Below, piece after piece: positions 29,805 through 40,922 of a stretch of 64,000 nucleotides of DNA (positions within the stretch are counted from its first letter, which is position 1; each line of letters opens with the position of its first letter). The position numbers and the translations under genes are program-made. The notes under the pieces were generated by a model. It saw nothing but the letters and a program-made list of their open reading frames with translations. It searched no databases and was not told the DNA's origin. Origin of the DNA: Nymphaea colorata (taxonomy: Eukaryota > Streptophyta > Magnoliopsida > Nymphaeales > Nymphaeaceae); the NCBI RefSeq assembly GCF_008831285.2, contig NC_045142.1, positions 1,245,001 to 1,309,000 of the forward strand, given 5' to 3'.

Positions 29805-31955
29805 ACTCTCTCTCTCTCTCGGTGCAATTTGAAAATGAGGTTATTCTTAGTTGTCCGCCAAAACACCGTCATTTCCATAGAACCACGCATAATTTAACAT
29901 TTTACAGAATGCCTGAAACCTTTACAAATTACAACCATTAATAAAAAAAGCATGATGATTTATTTTACCATATTTGGTAACGCAAAAACTGCTTGTCTTT
30001 TCGGAGGCTTTATATTGCAAAAAGTTTCTGCCATATAAAAATTAAAAAATATTATACAAAAAAATAAACCATCTTATTTTATAATCACCAGCGTTAACTA
30101 AAGAAACTATTTTGATTAACTACGTTAAAAATTAGTGGGTACATGAAAATAGAGAAAATACGGGCGGCTCACGCGAAATTTATTTTGAGAGAAAATCAAG
30201 ACGGCCTACTTTTCCTAATAATAAAGTAAACGAAAAGGAAGTAATAATTATTTTGTGCATCTTTCAGCAAGAAAACGAACTTTCTGGACGCTCTTTCTCA
30301 TTTTCTCGACACAATAAAAACGCCCTTCGATGTCTCCAGAATAACGATGTCGCCCTTCCGTGCAAGGAACATGCTTGTTCTCGTTGACCGAATGGATCGG
30401 ATCCGAGAAGAGAATATCCGGTTTGGTACGAAGGTCCTGCATGTTTGTAGATTCTTTAAAATCTTCCCATTTTGTGGCAGACATTCTAGAGCCCCAGACG
30501 GCCATGAAATTTTCAAGATCTGTTTTTAGTTATTTATTTGTGAAACTTTTATTAATTTCATAGATAACACAAGTCTCAAAATTGAGCAACAATCAATTGT
30601 TCTTGAGAAAGAAAGATGATGGTTCCGTAGCAAGAAGAGTCGCTGAGAATAATTGAACACACCTACCAGTCAATATTGAGCTACGCTCTCTCTCCTCCCC
30701 CCCAAGCGGTGCGGCACACCTGGTCAGACAAAGAATGCGAGATGAAGTGTGTCGCTCGTTTGATTCTCGTGGGTGCTACTCATAAAAGATGAGGTAGAGA
30801 GAGGTTTCCCTTTCAATTCCTGTCAACTTAATTGAGAGTTACAAAGTAAGACTTGCAAAACAAATTCTTCGTAACTCAATCATCATTTTCGCCTTAAAAT
30901 TGGTAGATCTTAGAGAAATGAAGAAACTTTAAAACTTATAGATATATAGATATATAGTGGTGTTAGATCCGTCAAGAATCTCAACCTCAACTATTTCATG
31001 TATCCACATTAACGATTATAGTAATCTAGAATTGTCTTGTATATTTTTTTCTTGCAACTGCTAGTATAGATATTTTTAGGGGTTGAGGCCACGACCAAAT
31101 TTGGCAGCTATTCATTTCTCTTTCTCTCTTTGTGTTGTTTATATAGCAGAGGTTAAGCAGACTGCCACCTATGTTAAAAGAAGCACCAAGAAAAATCTAA
31201 AAGAAAAAGTTGGATCACACTATCAATGGTCGGTAGGTTTTTTTGTGTTACAATACAATGAGCATACTTGCATGAGCTCCAGATGCCTCATGAATGTGAA
31301 AATTAAGAAGTTTGCATTTGTTTTTCTTACATACTTTTTCAACTCTATATCTCGAAATAGAATACATCTAATATGTTTTATGTGATATAAGGTGACATAA
31401 TGATCCCTGCCACATAGCCCAGCCCAGTTGAGCATTCCCATTTGTTTATGAACAGTGGGTAGTGGCAGAGATAAGAACTTTTGACTGAGAGAGACTAATT
31501 CAACAAAATATTAGATCTTTTAAATAGATAACAAAAAGGTTAAGATCAAGCACCATATATAAATAAGTAAACGCTCGAGAAGTAGCTTATATATAAACAT
31601 GCAAATGTTTGAGTCAACCAACATGCAGAAAAATAACTTTTATGGGACTGTATGGGCAACTGCCCACACAATCCCACATGCCCCCTACTCTTCCTCTAAC
31701 CACCAAAACGCGGATTACCTCATACATGATTTGGACTCTTATGTTAAGTCACCCAAATTTGGAACGCCAAGAACCATATGTCCCCGGTATAGTGTTTGCT
31801 TACTAGCCCTGCTTCAACAAATATAAATGGCTAGATATGGTTTTGATAACTCAAATTTGTGAATTTAGTTTTCAGGCTGCTCCAAATTCGACACAATCCG
31901 ATTTTAAATGCACCAAATTCCACAGAATCCGATTTTAAATGCATAACCCTTAACT

Positions 31956-32100
31956 TAAGGGTTGTTTGATGATAGTAATACACTTGTTTCATGAATCTAT
32001 CTCATTTTTGAATCAGATTCATTGGACATGAATCTATCTCATTTTTGAAGCAGATTCATTGGACAGTAACAGTTTATTAATACTGTCAAACGGCTCCTTA
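31956..32100. mobile_element. MITE-like element, 145 bp, with imperfect terminal inverted repeats
   Basis: The left end TAAGGGTTGTTTGATGATAG and the reverse complement of the right end TAAGGAGCCGTTTGACAGTA match imperfectly over about 30 bases. TAAC flanks both sides and could be a target duplication. Inside, a 37 bp unit (CATGAATCTATCTCATTTTT and on) is duplicated at 31990 and 32027. It encodes nothing. The superfamily is not resolved. Confidence 0.55.
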
Positions 32101-32784
32101 TAACAACAAAAAAAAAGGCCAAATGTAAATTGCATTGGAAATTTCCCTTTAGATCCGTGATTACGGTCCAAGGGGGCAGCATTATGTCATCATCAAACAC
32201 CTTGTAACACAAGAAACCACATAAAAAAATGCAAGAAGCAAGACCAAAAGTCCCAAGCATTATTGTTCAACATAAGGAAACTGCCAACGATGGGGGTTGT
32301 GTGGAACTCCAAGCAGTGGCAGCTTTGTAAACGATACTTATGAAAGGGGTATTTTCAAATTAGATAGTTTACCACGTACCTACGTCTGTGGCTTTTTTTA
32401 AAGTAACACTACAAATATATTTGGTTTCTAAGTATCATATATGCATAGTCTGCAACTTCCTAGCACTGTTGTTGATCAAATATTTTATCTCGCCAATGTG
32501 AAAATTGACCGACTTTAGTGTGGACCTTCATATATACATCAACGTCATCTGATTATATAAATATACACTAATGTTGCCAAAGCAATAATTTTCCTAGATT
32601 CTTAGACCCATGATTCTGTGTCATTTTGTCAATGAAGCATTTTTCTACCAACATTTGGAATGGCGTGTGATTAGATTTGCCAGCCCAAATGGACCTGTGG
32701 ATGGTCGGTTGGTTTGAATACCCCAAAGTCCAGCTGCGTAGAGCACCAGAAAAAGGAAAATCATGACTATGAAATGCTACTAGA

Positions 32785-32918
32785 ATATATATATATATAT
32801 ATAATGGTGACTCTACATATATATAACACAAGAAAGAAAGACGGGCTGCTGTAATCTAGCGTCCCTTTGTGTATGATATATATAGAGTCACCATATTATA
32901 TACATATATATATATATG
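32785..32918. repeat. Long imperfect AT-rich inverted repeat (hairpin)
   Basis: The left arm reads ATAATGGTGACTCTACATAT and on to ATAACACAA (about 32785-32831). The right arm (about 32868-32918) is its reverse complement with few mismatches, including AGAGTCACCAT. The loop of about 37 bases includes GGGCTGCTGTAATCTAG. The arms would fold into a stem of about 45 bp. It could be a small foldback element. Confidence 0.75.
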
Positions 32919-33596
32919 AAAGTATAGCTATTTTTAATGGTGAAGAAACCAGTAGGTGCTCTGTGACTTTCGTTCACAGAAAAAAGCCTTGGTTGTTTTC
33001 GTTTTTAAAAACTTACGATGTGATGGAAAAGCAACAACACAACTTTAGAGGAACCCACACCATTCTTCGTCCCCAAGAAAAAGAAACCTCCCGCAACTAA
33101 AACAAAGAAAATTAGTGGCTGTTGGCACGCAGTTGCTTGTGGGCAAGTATGCACTTCGCCACCTCTCTTTCCTTTGTGTGATCCCCAAACAAACTTTAAA
33201 TCCGGTGGACGCCACACTAGCCTTTGCCTTTCTCTTCATTCGCTGGAAAACCAGAACACGCCGAGTGATGAATATTTAATCAAATAACAGCAAGAACTTT
33301 TAAAGTTGAAACTTTCATATAATTCCTACTACATATCTTAATTCAAAAGGCTATGTTATTGTAAAATGCACGTTTCGAGCATGTTATATGTTCTCTAATA
33401 ATATTGAGGGACTTGCTTCTCATCCAGGTCTCGAAGCAGGTCTGAACTCTATGGACAGAAAGAAAAAGGATATTGGTTTCAACCTCTCATTGATTCTCCC
33501 GAAGTACGTAACTATGCCTCTTCTTTTATGCTATGTGCCCGTCTAGGTGATGCAGGAACAAATGAAATATTGAAAGCAGCTTTCCATTAAATTCGA

Positions 33597-33750
33597 AGGG
33601 GTTGTTTGGCAGCAGGGACAGAGTGTCCCAAACGCCCCAAATATTAGGGAGCTTCATGAAATATTGGAATCAATGTTTCTTGAATCTGACTAATCTTTTG
33701 GGCAGGTTTATCAAACAATCACAAAGTATCTTTTCTGCCAAACAATCCCT
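33597..33750. mobile_element. MITE-like element, 154 bp, with 16 bp terminal inverted repeats
   Basis: The ends AGGGGTTGTTTGGCAG and, reversed, AGGGATTGTTTGGCAG match at 15 of 16 positions. The inner part contains TTCATGAAATATTGGAATCA and TGAATCTGACTAAT, words also seen in the element at 31956-32100. It is non-autonomous and has no coding capacity. I see no clear target duplication. Confidence 0.65.
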
Positions 33751-35764
33751 AATAGTTTTAATTCAACTTGAATTCGATTGGTTAGGATTCAATTACTAAA
33801 ATGAATTTGAATTTTGGGTGCAACATTTCTTCACTGTCTGACAAACACACAAAAATCCATGTACATGTGAGTCCCCGTCTAATTCAAGGCAGATTAGGTG
33901 TCTGATTGGGCCAGATGTCTACCTATGGATGCTGGTCTTGAATCTGCACACTGGACCAAAACCTGATCCGATCAGAGCGGCCTAACGGGGCAAGTTGGCA
34001 GCACATCCTAATCCCACTTAGGTCGTGTTTGCTTCAAATTAACATGGACATTAGGCTGTTTGGTCCTGATCAGCTGCCCAATAAGCCTGAACCACGTGGC
34101 TCACTCGGATTGACCCGTGCTGGGCCAATTGAATCAAGACAGCTGCTTAGGTTTGATCGCGACGGCGCATATCAGCCAATCCGATACCTAGCCGATGCGT
34201 ACCAACATAGGCTGAATTTGATGTGAAGATTGTCATTTTGAATACTATAATTGCTTGATCGTGATCGAAATCTAACTGTCAATCTAATTGGCCGATGTAG
34301 ATTTTAGTGGTTTTGTGTCTACCTTTGGAGCTTGTGTGAATAGTGTTCTCAAAATGATGTGAACCTAATGGACAAGAAAACATGGTGGGTCCAACTCAAG
34401 TTTTGTAATATCGAGTGGAAACAAGTCCATATAGATCACATTGTCGACACAGATGTATGATTTTGAAGCTCCAACCTTGCTGTGCCTTATGACATTTTGA
34501 GTAGACATTAGTGAACATAACTATCACATTGTTTCATAAGGTTGATGGCTGAACAAGTTTTAGAAAATATCTGGAAAACTTTGTGGCATTTCAGCTGTTT
34601 AAAATGGAATATAAAGCAATTGCCATTTTTTCCGTATCTTTTGTAGATATCTCTGATATTTTTTGTTCCCGTCAATCAAAAGGTGAATCACATGACCGAA
34701 TGGTTCAACCTACACAGGCTGATACATTGCTGCCATGGACACTGATGGACCACACAAATGGGTGGACACAAGAACATCACACGTCAGACAACTGACCTTC
34801 ATTTTTTTTTTAAAAAAGGCGTGTTTGAATGATCAGACAAAACGTAGCATGAGACGATCAGAAAAGTTTTATCCTGCGTCTCGAAGGACCCCGATCAAGA
34901 GAGTGATGAGACACTCGAAACAATTTATCAACTGACTGAATCTCTGAGCCCCTAGGGTCGTTTGATGGGTGGAGAAGCTATCCGGGGTAGCCTTCACCAT
35001 GAAGGGCTGGATCTCCACGGTAAAATAGCTAGCTCTCTTGTATTTTGTGACTTTTTTCACTAGAAAAGTTTTCTTCCCTCTCCCATGTTTGATGGCCCAA
35101 AGCAAAGGCGAAGCCAGGGGGTTGGCAGGGGCCATAGCCCCAGTGAGATTTTTGAAAAATAAACTATTTTGGCTTCTGAACAAATTCTGAAAAAATCAGT
35201 GTCCCCAGTGACTCTTTTTTTTAAACTTTATTATGGGCACCAACACGAGCACTGGTCACATAACCTTATCTGCTGCGCAAACCTTCTTGGGAGCAGAAGT
35301 ATATACTTGTTCTGCAAGAAAATATGTTGGTCTCTTCTCATAAACAATTAAGGGGTTCCAACCAATCCTTTCTAAAGAATTAGATAGTTTTCCCAAGCAG
35401 GCCTTCTATTTGGTAGGTAATACCGATGAAGCAACCACTAAGGCTATGAACTTAAGAAGTGGAGGGCAAATTAACGAAACGACCCTGGATCTTTCATATC
35501 ACTACCACTATTGTGAACCAATGGCTGAGACGATAGCCAAGGGAGGTGCAGTAGCTGTTCTAAACTGCAATTTCTCAGACCTGCACTTCACGTAAAGCCC
35601 ACTCCAACCAGAACTCCAGGTAATCCACCAGGCGACCTGATCTTCACTCATTTACCTTGCTTTACATACACGTATGACACTCAGATGCATATTTAGGAGA
35701 TAAAATTAACTGCAAATACCCAATAAAGCTTGTAATAACTTTTACATGCTTTTGTTAAATGCAT

Positions 35765-36330
35765 TCAAAGAAAGCATGTTCTCCATTGGTCTGAATCAAA
35801 CGACATAGCTGTCATTTTTTTTTTTATGGGTTCTTCGTGAGGGCACCTACGGGTGCTTAACTTGCCGAGTGCTTCTTCCCTAACGCAAAGCTTTGCGAGA
35901 TCCAAATGTGCACAACTGTAAAGGTGCAAGACAGAAGCATGGGCCAGAACACAAAATATCAAGTCAAACTATGATTTAAATCGACAACAATCTCCACATA
36001 TGATCCTCTTGTATACAAAGGCAGCACAGGATAACAACCTTGACATATGATCCTCCTGTATAATGAATAGAATCAGACAAGGATACAGAAATCGATACCC
36101 GTAGACAACTTTGTGGATCAATAAGCCATGAAACTTTCGAATGTCGGCATTAGTGCTAAAATATAATATCGGAACATCGCTAAGATCCCAAGGCTAAGAA
36201 CTTTACATTCTTCTCCAGAGCTATGGCATTGAATATACCTCCCTTAGACTCTTGCAATGTACTTTGGGATCAAATATTACTCCAAAGTATTTAGTGGTAT
36301 AAGGTCCCTGGTCTAACTAACATTAGGATT
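35765..36330 (-). mobile_element. Possible LTR-retroelement border (copia-like), degenerate
   Basis: Read on minus, ATATGTGGAGATTGTTGTCG near 36003-35984 looks like the polypurine-tract-to-LTR junction (GGGAGA|TTGTTG) common at copia 3' LTRs. The sequence beyond it (down to about 35765) would be LTR and 36004-36330 internal DNA. ACATATGATCCTC(T/C)TGTATA is repeated at about 35995 and 36044. No coding domain is intact and the other LTR end was not found. Confidence 0.3.
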
Positions 36331-36851
36331 ATTTTCGGTACAACACACATCTATCTCCTCAGTTTTTCATTTTTCTAGACAATGTTAAGATATCAGAACA
36401 ACAAAAGAGACCGTTGGGCAATTTTTTTCCAGTAGCATGACCATCGGTAGATAGTGAGAGAAGAGCATACCCTCTTTGACAACGGAAGCTAAAAGGCATC
36501 TCTCCACACCATGAGGCTTGACAAAGTTGCTTCCTAAGGAAAAGCATACCAACAAGAGTGAAAAGGAAATGCCAAGACAAAGGTATAAGTCAATTATTTA
36601 GAAATTGCATTACATCGAGTGCTCATTAACGCTTCCCTACCAGTTTTACCTATGACATTACTGCAAAATGCAAACGTTACAAGGAAGCCCTCATCGAAGC
36701 TCACATTCTCCAAATTACTGTCAACTGATGCAGGCTTAAAATTATTGGTGCACATAGGATAAAAAAAGGGCCTATCATGCCTTGATACAAGAAAAATCAT
36801 CAGCCTCGGCAGGTAGAAAGAAACCTCGTGAAGGAAGAAATCTTCAGTCAA

Positions 36852-38289
36852 TTACTGATTGCTGCCTGCTTCCTCAGAAGAAATGTGTCCTGTGTCTGTA
36901 AAAGACATGAAAAAACAGATCATTAAACTAGGAAGGAGAGAGAAGAAACTAGAAAGCAAGCAGCGGCTACCTTCTCCATCGGCAGGAGCATAAGCAGATC
37001 TCCTTGATCGTACTTCTTGGTGAGGCGTAGGCTACAGAACAAAATACATGTTCAAGGGACTTGATATAACCAAAACAAGTGCAAAATAATCCAACAATAT
37101 TAAAATAAGCTCCGATAAAATAAGCTCCAAGTCCCAAGGATCATTCTAACAAATTATTGAAGTTTGTTCATATGCACTTTCAGATGTCTAGTGCACCAGC
37201 AGCATAATGTCAGATAGAAGTTGACTGGAAGCACAGAAACTATCAAGGAGTAACAATACAGTAAAAAACTCAAGTGAGCATAGAGATGAAATGTTCGCCA
37301 ATATCTTCTGCCCTTGTTCTATTATCCAGAAAGAGCATGCTTGTGGCCATTTCTCTTACTTATCCTCCTATCTCTACCACAAAACACAATCACAAACAAG
37401 CACATTTCATCAGAAAAACAAGGAAGCTTTCATTTGATTCTGATCTAATCGACCAGTGCAAAATTCAGAAAAAATTGACTTGAAGCACACAATCGAGCTT
37501 CTTGTTCATGGAAAGAAGAGAATTTTGGAACTTTTCAGTTTAGAAATTTTGCAATTGGTTTCTCAAAGAAAAAAACGTGCTCTCAGCTGTTTAAATGCAA
37601 AACATGGACACCTATGATCTCATAGTTCTGTTTATGAACTAAAAAGGACTACCAAGAAATCGGCTTGTATATACCTGAAGTTTTGGCCGTAGAGCTTCCA
37701 GTGGTCCCTTAGGTGCTCCTTGCTGTCATTTTTAAAACATTAGACAGCTAATTTACCACCAAAGGTATCTACCAAAGACAAGGAACAAAAAATACCTTTC
37801 CCAAAGCCCAATCAGCAGAATCAAAGAAGGCACGTTCATGGTCCTGGTTAAGAAAGAACAAGTCAAGTCAAAGTATTTCTAGTCTTGTCCAGAAAATAAA
37901 AATGGCCACCCTGTGCCAGATGAAATCACACAGACATGTAAATATGCTATATTTAGATCCTAAGAACTGAACTGCAAATTAGAAGTACCTTGGAAATCAA
38001 TGGAGGCTTCTTGGGTAAAATCCCTCCGTACTTTTTCTTGAGCATTGCCTCCTATACAAGGAAGATATTTAAGCTGAAATCATAGAAAATACCTTTGCCA
38101 GGCCACAAACAAATAAATAGATAATATAAGAAACAACACATAAGGGATATTCTAAGAACCTATAAATCATACCTCATCAAAATTAGGGGTTGTATCAGGC
38201 TCATTATCTTTGTTCGCTGTCAGGTCAGTGCCCTCAGTGCCTTCTAGATGTTCCTTTTCATTGGTATCGACATCCTTTACAGAAGACAT
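36852..38289 (-). CDS. ENSA: Endosulfine family protein (PP2A inhibitor type)
   Basis: A small soluble protein of the ENSA/ARPP19 family, which in animals and yeast inhibits PP2A-B55 after Greatwall-type kinase phosphorylation. Coding exons on minus: 38289-38173, 38051-37989, 37843-37796, 37722-37675, 37031-36971 and 36895-36852; these give 126 codons plus TAA with all phases closed. The conserved core is KKKYGGILPKKPPLISKDHE followed by RAFFDSADWALGKQG. FDSADW replaces the animal FDSGDY, and Ser69 is the expected phospho-site. The N-terminal 39 residues are acidic and disordered, and the C-terminal region (PTPHQEVRSRRSAYAP) contains a basic SRRSA possible kinase site. A CT-rich leader exon near 40870-40717 and a 2.4 kb leader intron precede the ATG. 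The family call is secure; PP2A inhibition in plants is inferred by homology. Confidence 0.94.
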
Positions 38290-40870
38290 GCTGTGTTTGC
38301 CTTATTGAACTAGATAGCAGCATGTGCAAGAAACTGAGTTACATTTGATGCCCAAACAAAGATAGAGCAAGATCTCAAATAATTGAAGCAAAAAATTACA
38401 CTGGAGACTGCGATGAATCAAGAGGAACAGGGAATTGTATAAATAATTGGCTAGATTGGAGGCATGCCCGCCAATCCAGCTTCGAAGCCACCACAAGAAC
38501 AATGGAGAGACAGAAATTTCAGATGTCTATTGGCAACTTTTCAGAGAATTATATAAATAATTGGCAATCATTTATTCAGAAAGCTTCAAGTACGCCATGG
38601 AAACAATAAAAAAATCATAGGTAGCAGAAACATACAGAATAAGAGGAAAAATATATATTAAGTTTATACATTCCAGAGATCAGAAACTAAATTTCCACGT
38701 AACAACTGCATTCTACTTGGTTTGGATGACCACACGGTACCACAACACAAGATTTTAAAAAATCTCACGATATTTATGAGAAAAAGAAGTAAGACAAAAA
38801 AAATCAGGAAAATATTGTGAGATTTTGACAATCTCTGCAAAAATTAAAATCTTGTGATAAAACGTAAAAAAAAAAGCAAAACATTACCATACAATCCTCA
38901 AAAATACCTGAGAAAAAAGGTCTCATTTTTAATCAAAACTATGTGAGAAAAAACTCGCTGATATTTTCCCAAGAATGATATTTGTGACAATGGTTTAGGT
39001 ATATCTGGTAATGGTTCATTAGAATGATAGCTTGTAAGCAGGATCACTGAAAGCAATTGTTGTTTGTGTTAAAAATTAGGAAAAGTCAAACCCTTATGGA
39101 CTGCACTATATAAGTTCCTAATTTTTTTTGGTTGAAGTGAAATGTAATGCCTGCTTCAAATCATATCAAGGATTCAGATCCCAACTTAATTTAAGCACCG
39201 GTCATGAAGACTAATACCCAGAAGAATGATTTCAGTTCAATAAGCTGCATCATAGCATAAATGAAACAAGTAATGTGTAGAGACTGCAAGGATGGAAGCA
39301 CATATTAAGAGGTAAGAATTATCCTCCTTTCACTAATGGGCGCTGCTATAGATGGCATGCAGCTCAAGAATATTTCTTCGTCATCAAGTAACTCACTGGA
39401 ATTCTGAACAATACTCTGAATTGCTAGTCAATCATAAGCACATAAGATCAACATAGACATTCCTGAACGACTCAATAATCTAGCACCCTTGCAAATGGTT
39501 CTTACATATGTCCATAACAAGTGATTGAGACCAATTCATACATGAGCAACAAAATTAGTCCTACAGATCCTAGGACAACTCTGATATTGTCAATCTAAAA
39601 CCGGAATACTGAAGAAGAATGTGACTCAAAGATGAATTTTCACCAATGAAGCCCAACAGGGAGTTTAACTCCCACACTCGACATGCAGAACGATAATTTG
39701 TTCTATATATCACTAGGCAAGGCATCACATAGAACTGAGTGGAAAAGTCAACAAAACAGCTAAATTTCAATTTGCAGCTACAGTGAAGAGAAATGAACAT
39801 TTTGAAGCAGTAAGAGATCTATTTTTCTATTTTCTTGTACAGGTAGTTCATGATCCTAAACTAAAGAAAACAGATCCAAAAAAAGAAGAAGAAGAAGAAG
39901 AAGAAGTGTACAAAAGTTAAAGCCTCCAGTAAAATCAGTTCCTTCTATTCACATCTCATATAAGTGAATCAATTTCAGATACGAAAGTAGCACAATAGTT
40001 AAGCAATAGGGTTATAGAACTAGAAGAAGAAGCATAGTTTCCAATCAGTAATCGCGAACTGAAAAAAAAAAGCTAAAAAATACAAGAAACAGTGTCTACG
40101 CACGCCAAATATACCAAAGAACCACAGCTCTTCCATTATAAGAGATATCTGTAATAGGAAATGCACAAAGTACAACATACTCAATTCATAAAGAACGAGA
40201 AATAAAATCTATAAAGACTGGAAGAGAAACTTAGATCTAAGACAATATTCAAAAGATATTACTATATTAAGCTTAAATATCCCAGAAACAAAAAATTCGA
40301 ATGTCTTCTGCTACAAGCCTACAACGAACTACACATCAAGAGAAACACTTAAAAGATTGTGCCGCAAATCAAGTTCGGTTTCTAGTCGAACTCAAAAGAC
40401 CTAGATCCAAGATCAACAGCAACAGAATTTTACATCCTCAAAGCGAAAAAAAAAAAAAACCAAAACAAAACTCCATTTCAGCCAAGATTCCCAGTATCAT
40501 TGCTCAAACAACACAAACAAACTTGAAACTCGCAGATCGCACTCCAAGAACCCCCAAGAAAATCATGTTCCGACCATTTCCAAGCAATGATCACGAGAAA
40601 GATTTGCAAGCAAAGAACTAAAGCATCACGAGTCAACCGAAATCCTCACAGATAAAGATTTAAACGCGAGAATTGAGAGGGAACAAAGCCAATCACCCCG
40701 CACGAACGGTACTCACCTCGATCGAATCGGCAAACACGCAGTGGATCGAAAGCCTCACAAAAGAGTCAAAGAATCGGTGACGCGACAGAAGATCAACCTA
40801 AGGCGAGAGACGGGCAGCGCTCTGGCGCAGAGGAAGAAGAGCGGATGTGAGGCTGAGGCAGATCGATGAG
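38290..40870 (-). other. Leader exon and 2.4 kb leader intron of the endosulfine gene
   Basis: The leader exon (about 40870-40717) ends ATCGAG followed by a consensus donor GTGAGT. The matching acceptor is AATAAG just before GCAAACACAGCATG. No upstream ATG occurs in the leader on the coding strand. The intron contains a (GAA)n tract at 39884-39906 and an AT-rich patch with TCACGATATT-like words at 38755-38970 that recalls the repeat in the Rossmann gene intron. Confidence 0.6.
39884..39906. repeat. (GAA)n microsatellite
   Basis: Seven GAA units lie in the endosulfine leader intron. Confidence 0.9.
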
Positions 40871-40898
40871 GATCAATGGATGGAGGGAGAGATCAGGG

Positions 40899-40922
40899 GT
40901 TAAATAGAAGAAGCCGTTGAGG
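40899..40922 (-). promoter_or_regulatory. Endosulfine core promoter: TATA-like box and CCTCAACGGCTTC element
   Basis: On minus, CCTCAACGGCTTC (40922-40910) is followed within a few bases by TTCTATTTAAC, a TATA-like box, and preceded by CT-rich DNA (about 40935-40965). The 13-base element is identical to the one in the HAD promoter. The AACGG core is what MYB3R factors bind in MSA elements of M-phase genes, which would suit a mitotic regulator; this is inference. Confidence 0.5.

Larger units (their letters stand above)
29805..36851. other. Intergenic region with MITE-like and LTR-like pieces
   Basis: Seven kilobases without a gene I can support. The distinct parts are listed separately: two MITE-like elements (31956-32100, 33597-33750), an AT hairpin (32785-32918) and an LTR-like border (35765-36330). 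An 85-codon frame at 30248-30505 (-) has a plausible composition but no motif and overlaps another open frame on the same strand, so it is not called. The stretch just above 36600 is probably endosulfine 3' UTR. Confidence 0.5.

Noticed and set aside
30248-30505. 85-codon open frame on minus
   Set aside because: It overlaps a second open frame on the same strand, has no homologue I know, and its promoter region is featureless.
35410-35595. 61-codon open frame on plus with near-normal composition
   Set aside because: Too short, no splice partner and no family; left in the intergenic description.
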